The notes under the pieces are model-generated. The model saw only the letters and a program-made list of their open reading frames with translations, was not told the origin of the DNA and did no database searches. A stretch of 64,000 nt of DNA, taken from Megalonaias nervosa. Lineage: Eukaryota; Mollusca; Bivalvia; Unionida; Unionidae. The position numbers and the translations under genes are program-made. How positions within the stretch are numbered: position 1 is the first letter of the stretch; every line of letters begins with the position of its first letter. The stretch is taken from the NCBI GenBank assembly GCA_016617855.1, contig JAECUM010059219.1:39425-103424 (forward strand), given 5' to 3'. Shown piece after piece: positions 1 to 11,665 of the stretch.

Positions 1-111
1 ACCCTGAACAACATCATCTAATCCATCTCCGTAGGTCGTTTTGTATACTGGTAATCGTGAATTTATTACCCTGACTATGGTTGGTCTACGTTGAGTACTA
101 TGTACGATCAT
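1..111 (-). CDS. pVI-like minor capsid/core protein, N-terminal part (partial)
   Basis: Reading the minus strand from an ATG at 111 gives the start of a protein that closely matches the complete homologue in element B (40745-41251). It includes the conserved stretches VRVINSRLPVYKTTYGDGL and a following hydrophobic amphipathic region, where the window ends. In Polinton-type viruses, small proteins of this kind, with a Gly-rich amphipathic N-terminal segment, are usually seen as minor capsid or membrane-active proteins comparable to adenovirus pVI; that role is inferred here. It lies directly downstream of the 385-aa-family gene on the same strand, as in A and B. Confidence 0.6.
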   Translation of the reverse strand, partial: MIVHSTQRRPTIVRVINSRLPVYKTTYGDGLDDVVQG

Positions 112-142
112 TTTATTATAGTAACTGTATCTAATTACATAC

Positions 143-1271
143 TCAATAGTCATCGGCAATTTCATTAATGAGAGACCGATACACATTAATATCCATGATA
201 CCGCCTGTAAATAATCGTTTACAAATATCAGCTGCTTCATTAATTATTTCTGGAGAATTATTACCAGCTCGTTTTCCTCCGATGAGGATTTCCAGTCGTT
301 CAACATCGGCAAGGACGTTATTAGGGCAAGTAATAAGGCCACGTCCCTGTTTAATAAAGCCTTCTCCAGTTGAGCTGTCAGAAGAGATGCTTGACGGCCA
401 ATATTCTTCTTCCTCCTCTTCCTTTTTGCTTGGTTTCTGTTGTTTTGGAGATTGTGGCAATGGTATTCGTGATTTTGGAGATTGTGGCAATGGTATTCGT
501 GATTTTGGAGATTGTTGTTTTTGTTGTTGTCGTCGTTGTACTTGCTGTAGTATTTGTTGCGTTGATGGTGGTGATACTTGTTGTTGTGGTGGTGGTATTG
601 ACAATTGTTGTCGTTGTGCAATATAGTTATCTACCTTATTTTTATAATTAATATATCTTGGATCGCTGTTTCGAGCTTGATTAATGTCATAGTATATGCG
701 AAATATCCATTTGTGCCAATTATCCTCACTCAAGGGATCATCAGCGAAGTCAGATTTTGAAAATTGTTTTCGATCATAATAACTTCTTGCAGCAATCTCA
801 ATTAATTTTAAATCTTCGGCTTCTCTAATAAAATTAATAGCTTCTTCGGTAAACTTATCGACCAGATTAACCCTGGCTCTTGCTTCTGATTCTTTTTCTG
901 GTTCCGGTATATGATCTTTTATATCACCTATTTCAGCACGAGCTTGGTCAATACCTTCAAGTATTTCTTGCATTGGTTGAGCAGCAGCTATTTCGGTTGG
1001 AAGTTCTCGTAGAATCTTCTTTGTTTTTTTTTTTGGTTCTTTCTGCTATTTTTCCAGTTGCTTCAGCGGTTTTCTCTAACGTTAGAAGAAGACCTTTAGT
1101 GGTTTCTGTAATAGGTTTAAATAATTGTTTTGTATCTTCTTCAAATTCAACTTGAGATTCCTGACGTGATTGTAGTTGCTGCTTGACAGAATCACGAACA
1201 GGTAAATATTTTTTAATTGCCTCTAATCGCTCTTGAGCTAATTTAGCTGAATGTGGTTCTCCAATATTCAT
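143..1271 (-). pseudogene. 385-aa-family Maverick protein (element D copy, frameshifted)
   Basis: Two overlapping minus-strand reading frames (1271-957 and 973-143) together match the uninterrupted 385-aa protein of element B. The frame breaks in a run of about 13 T at 1022-1034, next to a Lys-rich stretch. The N-terminal third is charged and predicted to be helical (coiled-coil-like). The middle is Gln/Pro-rich with a duplicated segment around SPKSRIPLPQ. The last 65 residues are the most conserved part, with CPNNVLADVERLEILIGG and a following AGNNS. I recall this C-terminal motif from invertebrate Maverick proteins of unknown role. The gene is terminal, next to the TIR, in all copies. Function is unknown; a structural or DNA-associated role is only a guess. 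Confidence 0.75.
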
Positions 1272-1305
1272 TATTGATAATATTTATAATAGTTGTTTAC
1301 TTTAT

Positions 1306-1574
1306 AGCAGCAGGCAGGGTGAAAAACAACCAAAATTGAGTGACCCGGCGAGTAAACTAAACACATTATAAAATAAAAACAAAGAGTCAACGATGGAATA
1401 ACAAAAATGAGCTAACCCAAACGATTTATTATCCGTTTTCAACAATACAGAAATAGTCTCGGTTAGATGGTTCGGTTTAGAATTATTGACATTGTTTTTT
1501 CAGCCTTCGTAGGAACGTTATATTTTAGACAAATGACGATTCAGACAAGTGGTCTGTTCACCCTGCCTGCTGCT
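1306..1574. repeat. Right terminal repeat of element D (composite TIR, 269 bp)
   Basis: The unit begins AGCAGCAGGCAGGGTGAA and ends with the reverse complement TTCACCCTGCCTGCTGCT, so the TIR carries its own short inverted repeat. The core contains TTCCTACGAAGGCTGAAAAA on the complementary strand, shared with the TIRs of B and C. The whole unit matches 49497-49765 (element C left TIR) in inverse orientation and has the same length of 269 bp. Confidence 0.9.
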
Positions 1575-1799
1575 AGAGGTTTGATGGTTTATCTAAAGAG
1601 GTCTAAGTATGTCATGATCTCAATTGGAGAGCTTGAAAAGACATACATTTATAATTAATAGGATCCTGTATCAATATCAGATGGCGAATGACCTTAGCTA
1701 GTTCTATTGATTTTCGATAGATGATATCTGATGCAAGTGAATGGGAGTTTGATTTGGATTTGTAACGATATTTGCAGTGTGGCAATTTATAGTGATGTC

Positions 1800-2030
1800 T
1801 AGCACTGGGGTATCATGCCGCAGACATGTAGCATGATGTCCTACCCAGTCATATTATTCTAATACTAGGCCGACCGGTACTAACAATGACTTCTTAATGC
1901 TGAGCACCAAGCGGGGCAGCTTTTATTATCATTTTTACAAGTCTTTGGTATGGCTCTGCCGGGGTTCAAACCCGCGACCTCCCGCATCCCAGGAGGACGC
2001 TCTTACCACTAGACCACTGGTAATGATGAC
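1800..2030 (-). repeat. tRNA-derived SINE
   Basis: On the minus strand from about 2028 there is a tRNA-like head with an A-box-like TAGTGGTAAGAGCGT and a B-box-like GGTTTGAACCC, spaced as in a tRNA. It is followed by an unrelated body that runs to about 1800. A free-standing tRNA gene is less likely because the acceptor arm does not close and a SINE-like tail follows. Exact ends and a target duplication could not be fixed by eye. Confidence 0.65.
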
Positions 2031-2039
2031 TTTTTAGAT

Positions 2040-5000
2040 TGACATGTTAGTGATATCTAATCATTCCTCAAGCACAATATTTCAGCTGGTAGAAACATCA
2101 ACATTACTCTCGAGTGTATGGCACTTCGCTTTCTACAAATTACGATAGCTTTCTGAAGCTAACACATGGGCACATATATACTGAAGGTAAACGAAATCAA
2201 GGCCCTTATCAGACTACCTGTATACTTTGCAATGTTAGAAGTCTATGGTCTTGAAAAATATAACAGGAAGAAGTTAAACTTATACATTTTTAAAAGTAAA
2301 AAACAAATTCATTGCTTTAAGTTACAAAGTCAAGGTTTAAGAGGAAATGAAAGTATTGTGAATTAAATCTCAGCTTAGTTTAATAGTAGCACAAGGCCAA
2401 AAGTATAGTTTTCCGAATTAATTCCAGTACTGAGTCTGATGATGTAGCAATAGCCTTTAATAGTCTGATGTACAAGCAGTCTTAATGTATCGCAAGGATA
2501 TAACCTTTTAAAAATGATACAAGTCAGGTACGCCATACATACTCTACCATCAGTCACGAACAAAAGTTGAGCCGTGTTTTTTTTATTATGTTGCTCAGCT
2601 TGCCACGTTGCAAAGACATGTATGGCTTTGTCGCCACGAAATGTAACTTTAGAGTCGCTGATGCGCGGACGGGCATCGACAAGCAAACATGTTGGAAACT
2701 TTACCGAAATGTAGAACTGATCGGTGAAGATAAAACCTTGAAGGTGCAACAACCGTTTCAATATGTGATAGTATTTCCTCCGTGGGGATAATGTACATCG
2801 GACAAGGAGTCTATGACTCCAACACCCTTGTCATAGTTAGCCTACAGCCACATTTTATATTGTATTGCAACACTCCGCGAGTCTAAAGCAGCTAGAATAA
2901 ATTCCACTCAAGACTGAGTGAAAAAAGCATGGATCCTGCATGGCATTACCTTAGTGTGGTTTCAAGTCTATTTTTTTCCGCTGTGAAAGTGACACAGGAC
3001 AATATTCGTTATCTTCTGAATGTTTTCAACACGATAATACGACAACAACGTTTTCTTAAATCAAGTTACGGCTCGTACTTTCATGGGATGCTGATTTGCA
3101 CTTAATTGTGCTTTCTTACTTCACGTTTCTTATGATTTTATCAGTATGACATTCGTATCTGTAGATCGGAACTTGATGCCACGTCCCAGGAAACAAGACC
3201 AAAACATCCAATAGGCATAATTATTCCAATCGCAAGCCACCAAGTAGTTATCCCTGAGAAAATATCAACACAATTTTTATAATTAAGAATTCTAACAGGT
3301 TCCACTGACGAATCCAATCTCTGTTACCATAAAGACTAATCTGTTATGTTCATTTTGAATGGTGTCTGTATTATCTCATTAGTCGGTTTGAAAAATATAT
3401 TCCATCATGTTTGCCGCTGATCTTTACACTCTAGGGCTTTATAAATAACTTATCATGAATCCAGCTTCTGTCATAATATTTGAATTACTAATTCTCGGAC
3501 CTAGCAAGTAATGCCGTTTGCACATATGTACAAACTGGGTGCACGAGACACTGACAAATCGATTAGGCATCGTCTCTTCCAGCAGCGTATTTACAGATAC
3601 GACATACAGCAGCTAGCAAACTCGCCAAAACACCTAAACGACACTTTGAGAATTTATATAAATTTGTAAAATGCATACATGATCACGTTGATGAATTTAG
3701 TACTTACTGCATTGATCTCGCATTGTTACAATTTCCTGAAGTAATTGTTTCTTTGCTTGCTTCATATATTAGTGAGTTGCATACTTATAGAAGCTACATA
3801 TAGACAGAATAGCGAAACAGCAGGTAGAAAACGCATGAATAGAGGATATCAAACGGGTATTGATTCATATTAAATTTATGTAATTCTTTGAATAATGTCC
3901 AGTTATTGCGAGTTTCATAACTTAAACATTACATCAATACCAATTTGATATTCTTTTTTATCACATAGTTCTATTGCAGTGGAAATTATTTAAAGAGAAA
4001 GAAGTAGGAATAATTTTGTTCATTCTGACAGATGATGCACCTTTCATTTGTAAAATATAGTCCCAAACAAAGTTGAACTAGTATTAACGTTTAGAAGTAG
4101 ATTATACTTTTCTTACAAACTGTAAGTCAAATAACATTTTACACAGACAAAATCATTTTTCAATACAGAATGTCCAATGCAGTACTCCTAAGTCTACGGT
4201 AGACAATCCATGTTTACGTAACTTAACGTGTCACTTTCAGAACTAAACATTACATTGTTGCAATATTCAGGTGAAAGAAGGTATAATGGGTGAAGAAATT
4301 CCCATACTAACTGTAAAGTATAAGGGACCGGATATTTGCATTACTTGACGTGGTACAATAGACTACACAATATGTAAACACATTGAGTTTGAGACGGAAA
4401 TGCATCACATATCTACCGTGCAAATATGCGGTGATTGCACAAACTTCTGTCAGTATGGAGACCGGTTTATGTCCACCATCTCCTGTGAACAGTGGTGAGT
4501 TTATCTACTTCTGTAAGTTAACATTTAAACCACGCTCGTATATAGGGTGGATTGCATACTACAGGTTTACACACCCGCTATCAACTGAGCAATAATCTTA
4601 GTTTTACTTGTTGTTGTTGTTCTTGTCTTGAGGCTTTAGCCAGTTTCATATTACGATATTTTATACAAGACATAACAAGCCCCTATGGCAGTAAGCTGGC
4701 CGTATTAGACAGACGAGACCAATTTTCCACAATTCCTTTCTTGAATCGAATCAAAAAAGTGGCCGCTAAAAGGCCCATTGTAAACAAAAAAATTCCAGAA
4801 GGCGGGGCGACAAAAGTTTTTCAAGGTTCACGGCCAATTTGTAAAGCGAACACTGCACAATAATTTCATGGGCTTATTTGGACCAATCAGAATCACATAA
4901 AGTGATATGTTCACATGTTATAATACCAAATATGAAACCGCACACACTATAGGCAAAGTGTACCGACTAATTGATAAACATGGTTATGAGATGGATACAT

Positions 5001-6263
5001 AATCCACAAAGTAATATCTTTAGATCGCCGATATTTTATTTTTGTGAAAATGTCTGTCAAATATGTTCTTGCTTTATCAAATTTTGAGGAAGATGTATAT
5101 GGATACAGCGTATATTCCATATGATGAGAATGACATAGTGTGTATCTATCTACTCGCTGTACAGAACGGTCAAGGCTTGTGAGCATAATTTATGATAGAT
5201 TCAACATAAAAATTATTAACGTCTATTCGAGTATGTCAAGTTCTTATTTCAATGCGTCCCTGTTTTCATCTTTATTTTCTACAGACATTTATTATTTCTG
5301 CATAGATCAATCTTCGAAGCGTAGATAATCAAAATATTCAAAATATCCCAGCAATCCATTTTAAAACTATTTTACAAAAAATTGACAAAAATAATACTTA
5401 ATAGGAGAATCTATACATTTTTGGTACATTCTTATAATTGTACCTAATGTATATCCCAATATTTCCTTTCAATTTAGTTTTTGTTTTATTTATAAAGTTT
5501 CAAGGTAAAAAAAAAACAAATATTTTTTTTTTTTTAAAAAAATAAAGATATCAAAGTTCCATTTAGAAAACTGGAGGATCAATCCGTACATCCATGATCT
5601 GCAACTTGATGCACACAAGTGACAATGGCATTGGTGATATGCCCAAAATTACAAGTTCTAATAAAAATATGTTTTATATCATCTTTCATCCCATATATTT
5701 CTTAACGATAGTTTCTGACTTGCATATAGTAACAATGTTTAAATTATTTAGCATTTGTGACTTTTTTTCAAACAAAAAACAAAAACAAAAACAAATCCCT
5801 ATAGTACATGGAAAACACCATCCAAAAAGATCGTATCTAACCTTACATAAATATGATTGTCATTGCTATAACATTTACAACTGAATAAGACTTTTAATTT
5901 CCTTCTGAGATATAACTTTTGTATACTTATATGCATGTCAGTTCTCACCAGACATAGAAACACCTGTCATGTATAACTGAAAACATTATATCCTTGATAA
6001 ATACACCATATTCATGTTAAAAAGCATCCTATGTTAGCTTGCACAAACACTGAACGTGTTTTCTCTAAACCTCGTATGCAATACACAAAATGTCAAGAAG
6101 CACATTATCAAAAGCCGTACGTACACAAAAACGCGGACAACAAGGATACGGGAAAGATCAATGGACTATCAAACAGTCGTCATATAGTTCAACATACCAA
6201 CATATAACTGACACTAATGCAATGTTTACAGCAGGTTGATTGAGCCAATTCTATGGAAAATCC
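2040..6263. other. AT-rich host DNA without a supportable gene
   Basis: Only short reading frames without recognisable domains occur here. None has repeats, homology to other parts of the window, or an obvious splice structure. There are A/T homopolymer runs near 5500-5545 and an AAAAC-like run near 5770-5795. I see no RNA gene and no mobile-element termini in this stretch. Confidence 0.5.
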
Positions 6264-6274
6264 TGACTATATCA
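6264..6274. repeat. Direct repeat TGACTATATCA, left flank of element E (candidate TSD)
   Basis: TGACTATATCA abuts the left end of the inverted repeat. The same 11-mer occurs at 17770-17780, about 5 bp outside the right end. Eleven bases is longer than expected for a retroviral-type integrase, and a TTAAA filler separates the right copy from the TIR, so target-site duplication is only one reading. Confidence 0.5.
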
Positions 6275-7017
6275 GTAGTATATGGGGTCACCTTAGCGTC
6301 AATGGAAATCCAAGACAAAACGGTCGTGGGTCACTTTGGCATCAAGGTGAATTTAACATGGGGATATTTAACCTGGAGTGAATGAGGAATTTAACATAGC
6401 GACAAGGGATTGGGCCACTTTAGCGTCAATGGGTCCTTAACATTAAAAATGGGTATATCAAAATTGGCGTCAGTGAGAATTTAACATGGGAATATCACCT
6501 GAAGGTCAATGGGAATTAAACATGGGTGGCATCATGGGGTTTATAGGGTCAAAACTATTTACAGGGTGAAATGTACTTGTAGGGACAAAGGGTTGATAGG
6601 GACAAATATCGACATACAGAAACAAACAACTACACATCCAAGCACACAGAAAAGAGGACAGAGATGTTCCAAAGAAAGACTCAGAGACAGAATAGAGACT
6701 CCGATAAGAAAAGTCTATTGTATGGGTACAAAACATTTATTCAATTATATACATGGGCTCTCTGGCTTGTGCTATGGCCTAAGCACTATTCAGTTAATAC
6801 ATACAAATTTGGACATGGAACAAACCTATTTACAAGTTATTTAGTTATTGGTTCTAGTAAACTACTTTTAAAATTAAAGTTCATGCCTTCAAAAGACATA
6901 TGCAACGTAAATACATTTCATAAAAGAATGACATTTTTATTACTATAATTAATGTCCATTTTTGATAAAAAGCTAAAACAAAAGAATAGTTTGGAAGAAG
7001 TTAATTCTGCAGGTGTA

Positions 7018-7248
7018 CTAAACCCGAGACATACAGGAGCTCAAACTGTCGTGATACATAGATAGGCTCAAACGACCTCGATCTTTGATTTGACACTGAT
7101 GTTTGAGTTCCTGTAACAGTGAGTCGAATAAGTCCGCAATGAAACCTGCTGCTTCCTCGGCTGGAACGTCCGGCGCAAAGTCTTTAAATTTCACCGTGTA
7201 GGTGTAAGTTGTCGTCCTAAATTGTATCGAAGTCGTCGTCTGAGTCAT
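7018..7248 (-). CDS. Short ORF paralogous to the N-terminus of the element E polymerase (left arm)
   Basis: This 76-codon frame carries TYTVKFKDF followed by an LLQELKHQC and an SLSMYHDSL segment. These match in order TFTVKFKDF, LLTTLKRQC and LSIQHDSL at the start of the element E polymerase (11665-11300). It lies downstream of the polymerase on the same strand and is also present, still open, in the right arm (16791-17021). It therefore looks like a separate small gene derived from the polymerase N-terminal domain, or the stump of a second tandem polymerase. Function is unknown; the matching domain is of unknown function in PolB. Confidence 0.55.
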   Translation of the reverse strand: MTQTTTSIQFRTTTYTYTVKFKDFAPDVPAEEAAGFIADLFDSLLQELKHQCQIKDRGRLSLSMYHDSLSSCMSRV

Positions 7249-7386
7249 TTGGGTGATAAATACTCCTTTAGGTCAAATGAATCTTTTTCATTCTTGGACG
7301 CACTTTGCTGTGACGGTATGGTGGTGAAAGAAGCGAATGATGTTTGTTCCTTCTTTATTTTTCATCTACGTAGAGTGACTCATCGT

Positions 7387-7674
7387 TCACGGCGTTTGTC
7401 CTCGCAATGAAGTGTCGTTCTTAGTAGTCGTTTCTTTTTTATACTGGGCGATATCAGCATGTCCATAAGTTAAAGTCTTGTAGTCTGGAGGTTTCACTGG
7501 TTGCACGTAGTTTACCATGACGTTAGTATATAAACAACTAAGATGTGGTACTGCATTGGTGGGGTGATCGTGAGGCGCAGCATCGCACTCGAGTTTCTCG
7601 TTGGACTTGAGTTTACGCTCGATACTTGCTGTTTGAAAGTTTTCATCTTTCTCGTTTGGTGTTTGTAGTCGCAA
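7387..7674 (-). CDS. ORF with a polymerase-tail-like C-terminus (element E, left arm)
   Basis: This 95-codon frame lies just downstream of the polymerase stop. Its end contains TYGHADIAQYKK, which resembles VPYGHVDIGQHIK at the very C-terminus of the polymerase (near 7700), so the ORF end and the polymerase end look like a duplication. The first half is charged and unrecognised. The equivalent stretch in the right arm (about 16394-16650) is broken. Together with the N-terminal-like ORF at 7018-7248 it could be the remains of an internally deleted second polymerase copy. No function can be assigned. Confidence 0.35.
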   Translation of the reverse strand: MRLQTPNEKDENFQTASIERKLKSNEKLECDAAPHDHPTNAVPHLSCLYTNVMVNYVQPVKPPDYKTLTYGHADIAQYKKETTTKNDTSLRGQTP

Positions 7675-7678
7675 TGAA

Positions 7679-10600
7679 TTATCGGCCTTGGACGTTGTTC
7701 CTTTTTATATGCTGGCCAATATCGACGTGACCGTACGGTACAGTGAAGTGGTTGGGAATCCTAACTCGCCTTTGGTACACGATTTGATAAACTTTTTCCA
7801 AGGGTCGACTGACGATTTGGTGTGTGGGTAATCGTACAATCTTGTGCGGTTCATCGGTCGTCACTTTAAAATTGCCACCCTGTCCAGACTGCAAGGCTTC
7901 TTTCAAGACTCCAAAGTTCACCAGTCGACTGGTGCGATAATTGAGAGTCCATCCTTTCACTTTACACTCGGTGTTCACTTCTCCTTGTGGGTCACGGTAT
8001 TCGTAGTCGTAATGTTTGGAACCGCCACTTGCAAAACTTAGAATCTTGTCGACGGGATGCTCGTCCGTCCAGGCTCCTAAACGGTCTCCTTGGATGTTAG
8101 GGTGCTGCTAACCTAGATGATCGATGTATATGCAACTGTCCGTATCAAAATACAACACACGATCTCCTAACAGTTCTAAAGCTTCGTACAGTTTTAAGGG
8201 AGCATGGGCTGTTACGCAAGCCACAATGATGACATTTCCAAATTCGTCGGCTTCTACAAAGTCCAGTTCTTTTTTAGTAATTGAATAAGATCAAGTCCTC
8301 ACGAAGGACGTCTACGTGTTTCATGTATTTAGTTTTGTTGTGAATCATCTAGAAGTAGCGGGAAGGTTCTGTCGAATACTCCGTCTTGGGAAAACACGGT
8401 CGTTGTGCCATTTTTCCTCACAAGCAATTCAAGATCACTTTGGCAAATGATCACCTTTCTTCCTTTTTCTCGACGTGGTCTAAAGAGATGCCTTCCTGCT
8501 CCCAGTATTTCGTTTTGAATTTATTTTGGTCTTCGGGAGTTTGGCACCAGTAAGGATAGCCGCTGGCTTCTTGTTTCAGTTTCAAAAAGACATTCACGTA
8601 GTCTGCTAAAATGCCTTTTGATTCTCGTCGCCTTTGTGGTATTTTTCTGTCTTGGGAAAGTAGTAAATTTCGTACACTTATAACAGTTGGTACACCAGGT
8701 CCAGAGCTTTAAACAATTCCACGCTGACCCACGTTCCCGTTAAGGCATGTTCTTCCTGAGTGTGCTGACAAGGTTGATCTTGGTTGCACGTTTCGATACA
8801 AGTACGTCACAAGGGAGACATCAGTTTTCCTTGGCAAAGGTGAGGAAAAACGGGATGGTACAAGTGCGTGGGAGGCAAGACTTTGCACTTGATCAATCCT
8901 TCGTATTGTCGAATGTTTTCCACGTCGATCTGTTCTGTTAGCAATTGCAGGTGCCCTGTTGGAAAGTGACAATATTTGCACACGTACAGATACAGAGAAC
9001 ACACGTCCAAGTATTTGATTTCTTCCCCTTTCTCCTCGACCGCTTGGTACAGCAAACAGGTGGCATTCGTCCGTCCTCCGTACAAACTGTCCCGTGGGTT
9101 CAGTGGGTCCACCAGCTTGTAACTTTCTTCGATGCGCTTAAACTCGGGATCGGTTTTCAATCGGTGATCGCACTCATGTTCCCACATTTCTGCCACTTGG
9201 TATCCTTGCTCTTCTAACTTCAATCGTCGCTGACAAGTAGCCTCGTACAAGTCTTCCATGGTCCGTTGTAAAAACTGGTTTTTAGTGTCACGTTGAGGGT
9301 AGCAGATGGGACATCCGTGAAATAAGCACCGTTAAATTCGTACACGATCTGAGGGTTTTTTAAGTCCCAGCCATCCACCGAATACCTTACGATGGTCTTT
9401 TTGCCTCCTCTGTTGCGGGCATGTTGGATCCATTTGTCTTCCTTGTCGCACAAGGAATGTAGTCAGCGTAGAGCTTTGACCGAGTATTGACGTTTGACAA
9501 AATTGCTCGTTTTGGTGCTTATGACAGCTAGGGTATTTTCGGGCATGAATCGTTGGCGGTCCACTAAGGAACATGCTTTGTCAACGGTGAAGGCTTCTTT
9601 CAAAGGATCGATCCCTCCGTGCTCAATGAACAGTTCTCGAAATTTTCCACAGCAACGCCGTAAAATGTCCACGTCAGAACTACAATATTTTAACATTTCT
9701 TCCTGAAAGTCGAAGGGTTCCGAGCAATGAGTCTGGTACCAAGCGTAGAAAGCTTCTCGTTGTTCGGTACGCATGTTGTCGGGGTCGTAGTAGTGCGCCT
9801 CAGGCAAATGGGACAGAACGGCGTGTTGATTGGCTTCAGTATTGAAAAAGTGCGGAAAATAGCCTTTGGCTTTTTCTGTCATTCCAAACGTTTTAGGCAT
9901 GCGACTGAAAGGTATGGCCAAGTACCTCATTGAATCGTTAAACTGTACTTGTCCCACTTGCATGGAAATGATTTTGGCTCCGTTCAAGTAACTTTAGAAC
10001 GTTCGGTACTTTGTTCCATATAGTATCTCAAAAGAAACTGCCCATCGTATCCCGAGAAATTGCGAGCCATTACCGTGGTATAGCGATGGCAATCTCCGTA
10101 ACGTTCGATGTCTTCTTGGTTCCACGTCTCGTCGATAGGGTCTAAGATCCATTAGGCGAAATCGGCCAGGGTGTTCGGTCCCCGAAAGATTTGTTCCCGT
10201 CCTCCAGGAATGTTGCTGAAGTGAGAGCAATGTCTAAAGATAGGCTCTTGGATGCACTTCTTGCACGCTCGGTGAGCCACACAGAAATTAGAAATGTGAA
10301 TACCGGTCTCTTGCATACATTCGAAATCGAAAAAGATGAAATTGCCTTTCTTCTGGTCATCTTCCTCTTGATGTTTGGAACGATATTTCTGAATGTAGCA
10401 TTCGTGTTCCAAGTCCACGTTTTGGCGACAAATGTGACATCGTTTCTTTCCTGGCCATACGTGAGTCTTGGTGCAATTGCTACGTATGCCTTGTCCACAA
10501 GTAGGGCACAATCTCAGGAGTTGACATGCACTTTTCCGCTGTGAACCTTGCGTCTTCAAATGTTGTTGGTAACAGGTTGGACTGATAAAAGTGCGCTGAC

Positions 10601-11665
10601 AAGCTGGGCAATGCACTCGTTCTTTTCCTTCGTTCAGACAGGGTTTAGAGGCCAAACATCCCTCACATTTCGATCCGCAATGCTTGTGTTGCTCTCGATT
10701 GTTATAGCCATAGTCACATTTCTCACAATAATATATGTATCCCAGGAATACAGTGGCACTGGTAATGGTATCAAAATGTTCATCATGATGATAGACGTGC
10801 ATGTACTTTCCGTCTTTAAAATCTCTGCCTCGAAATAAAAGAGGTCCACGCACTTCTTGAGGGCGCACTTTCAAGGTGTAGCGTGGAGCCAAGACGTCTT
10901 GCAACTTTTGCATTTCAGGAATGCCGCAGGGTGTGTCTTTGAATATCCCCGCTTGCTGTAACAGGAGTTCTGGTTCTCTTTGTTGTTTGGCTCGGTCCGA
11001 TTGTTGAATAGTTTTCCAGGCTCTTGTCCATTCTGCCGTGTCGTTCTTGTCGGCATACGTTTGTCCCACCACGATGGCACGGGCTAAACACATCTTGTCT
11101 TGAGGGTTGTTAATTTGGACGAGGCTCTTTTTGGTGCCGCGAGGTTCGTCTACCAATAACACCTTTTTGCGTCCTGACCCTTGGGGAAGAGACACGTGGG
11201 TCATTATCAGTGTAGCTTTTCCACCGTTGATGTGAAACGTGTCGTTGGATTGTTGCACGTATTGAATCGTGTCGATGACTTTGGAAGGTGTCAATTCTGC
11301 TGGGCTGCGAAACTCGATCCAAACGGGTGACTTCAAACTGTCGTGTTGAATGGAAAGTCTCAAGCAATCATCTTCTTTGGCTTCACATTGCCTTTTAAGT
11401 GTGGTTAACAATGAATCCCACACATCGGTGATGAACCCCTCTGCTTTTCCAGCTTTACGTCGGACTTGAAATCTTTAAATTTCACCGTGAACGTGTAGGC
11501 AGTGGTTTTAAATTTTCTAGAGGAGCGTTTGGCCGTTTCTCGAATGTGGTAATACTTTTTGGGTGATGCTGGTGGCCTTTGGTTTGGAATAGACTCTCTC
11601 GGTCTGGTCGCAGACGTGGAAGGTGTATGTTCAGGTTCGCTCATGTCTTTGATTTGAGAGAACAC
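7679..11665 (-). pseudogene. polB: Family-B DNA polymerase, Polinton/adintovirus type (element E, left copy)
   Basis: A protein-primed-type DNA polymerase would replicate the element. The minus-strand frames read in order: an N-terminal region; a long open segment (11423-10152) with several Cys/His clusters (CEKC, CPAC, CPTC, CHIC) and the Exo I motif FDFE; an Exo III-like KYCSSDVDILRRC near 9660; the palm motif A region LDVCSLY near 9010, where the proline after SLY is Leu in this copy; and motif C FDTDS near 8135. An in-frame stop at about 10152 and several later frameshifts and stops show it is dead. It is a large PolB typical of Polintons and clearly different from the polymerase in elements A-C. 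The part upstream of 10152 exists only in this copy. Confidence 0.85.

Larger units (their letters stand above)
1..1574 (-). mobile_element. Element D: right end of a lineage-1 Maverick/adintovirus-like insertion (cut by window edge)
   Basis: The interval holds the 5' end of a pVI-like gene, a complete but frameshifted 385-aa-family gene and a 269-bp terminal repeat, in the same order and orientation as the right ends of elements A and B. The rest of the element lies left of the window. Its terminal repeat matches the reverse complement of element C's left terminal repeat over its whole length, so C and D belong to the same subfamily. The other end is not visible, so no target-site duplication can be tested. 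Confidence 0.85.
6275..10152. repeat. Left arm of the element E inverted repeat
   Basis: The arm pairs in inverse orientation with 14096-17764. Homology stops sharply at the codons just after an in-frame stop in the polymerase exonuclease region, where the right arm changes to unrelated sequence. The outer 280 bp contain degenerate direct repeats built around CACTTTAGCGTCAATGG and AATTTAACATGGG motifs. Confidence 0.85.

Noticed and set aside
168..626. Open plus-strand frame rich in Cys/Gly opposite the 385-aa-family gene
   Set aside because: It is the antisense shadow of the Gln/Pro-rich and repeat region of the minus-strand gene; no conservation in its own frame.
1467..1658. 63-codon frame starting inside the element D TIR
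   Set aside because: It lies mostly within the terminal repeat and has no homologue; the TIR explains the conservation.
1945..2025. Functional tRNA gene
   Set aside because: A- and B-boxes are present, but the acceptor stem does not close and a SINE body follows.
4552..4863. 103-codon open frame
   Set aside because: No domain, no homologue in the window, ordinary composition for non-coding DNA; length alone is not enough.
8945..9217. Plus-strand frames across the left PolB copy
   Set aside because: They are antisense shadows of the polymerase coding strand; the matching frames on the other arm are shadows too.
10191..10838. Two hydrophobic plus-strand ORFs that look like membrane proteins
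   Set aside because: They are antisense to the Cys/His-rich polymerase region; hydrophobicity comes from complementing Glu/Lys/Asp codons.
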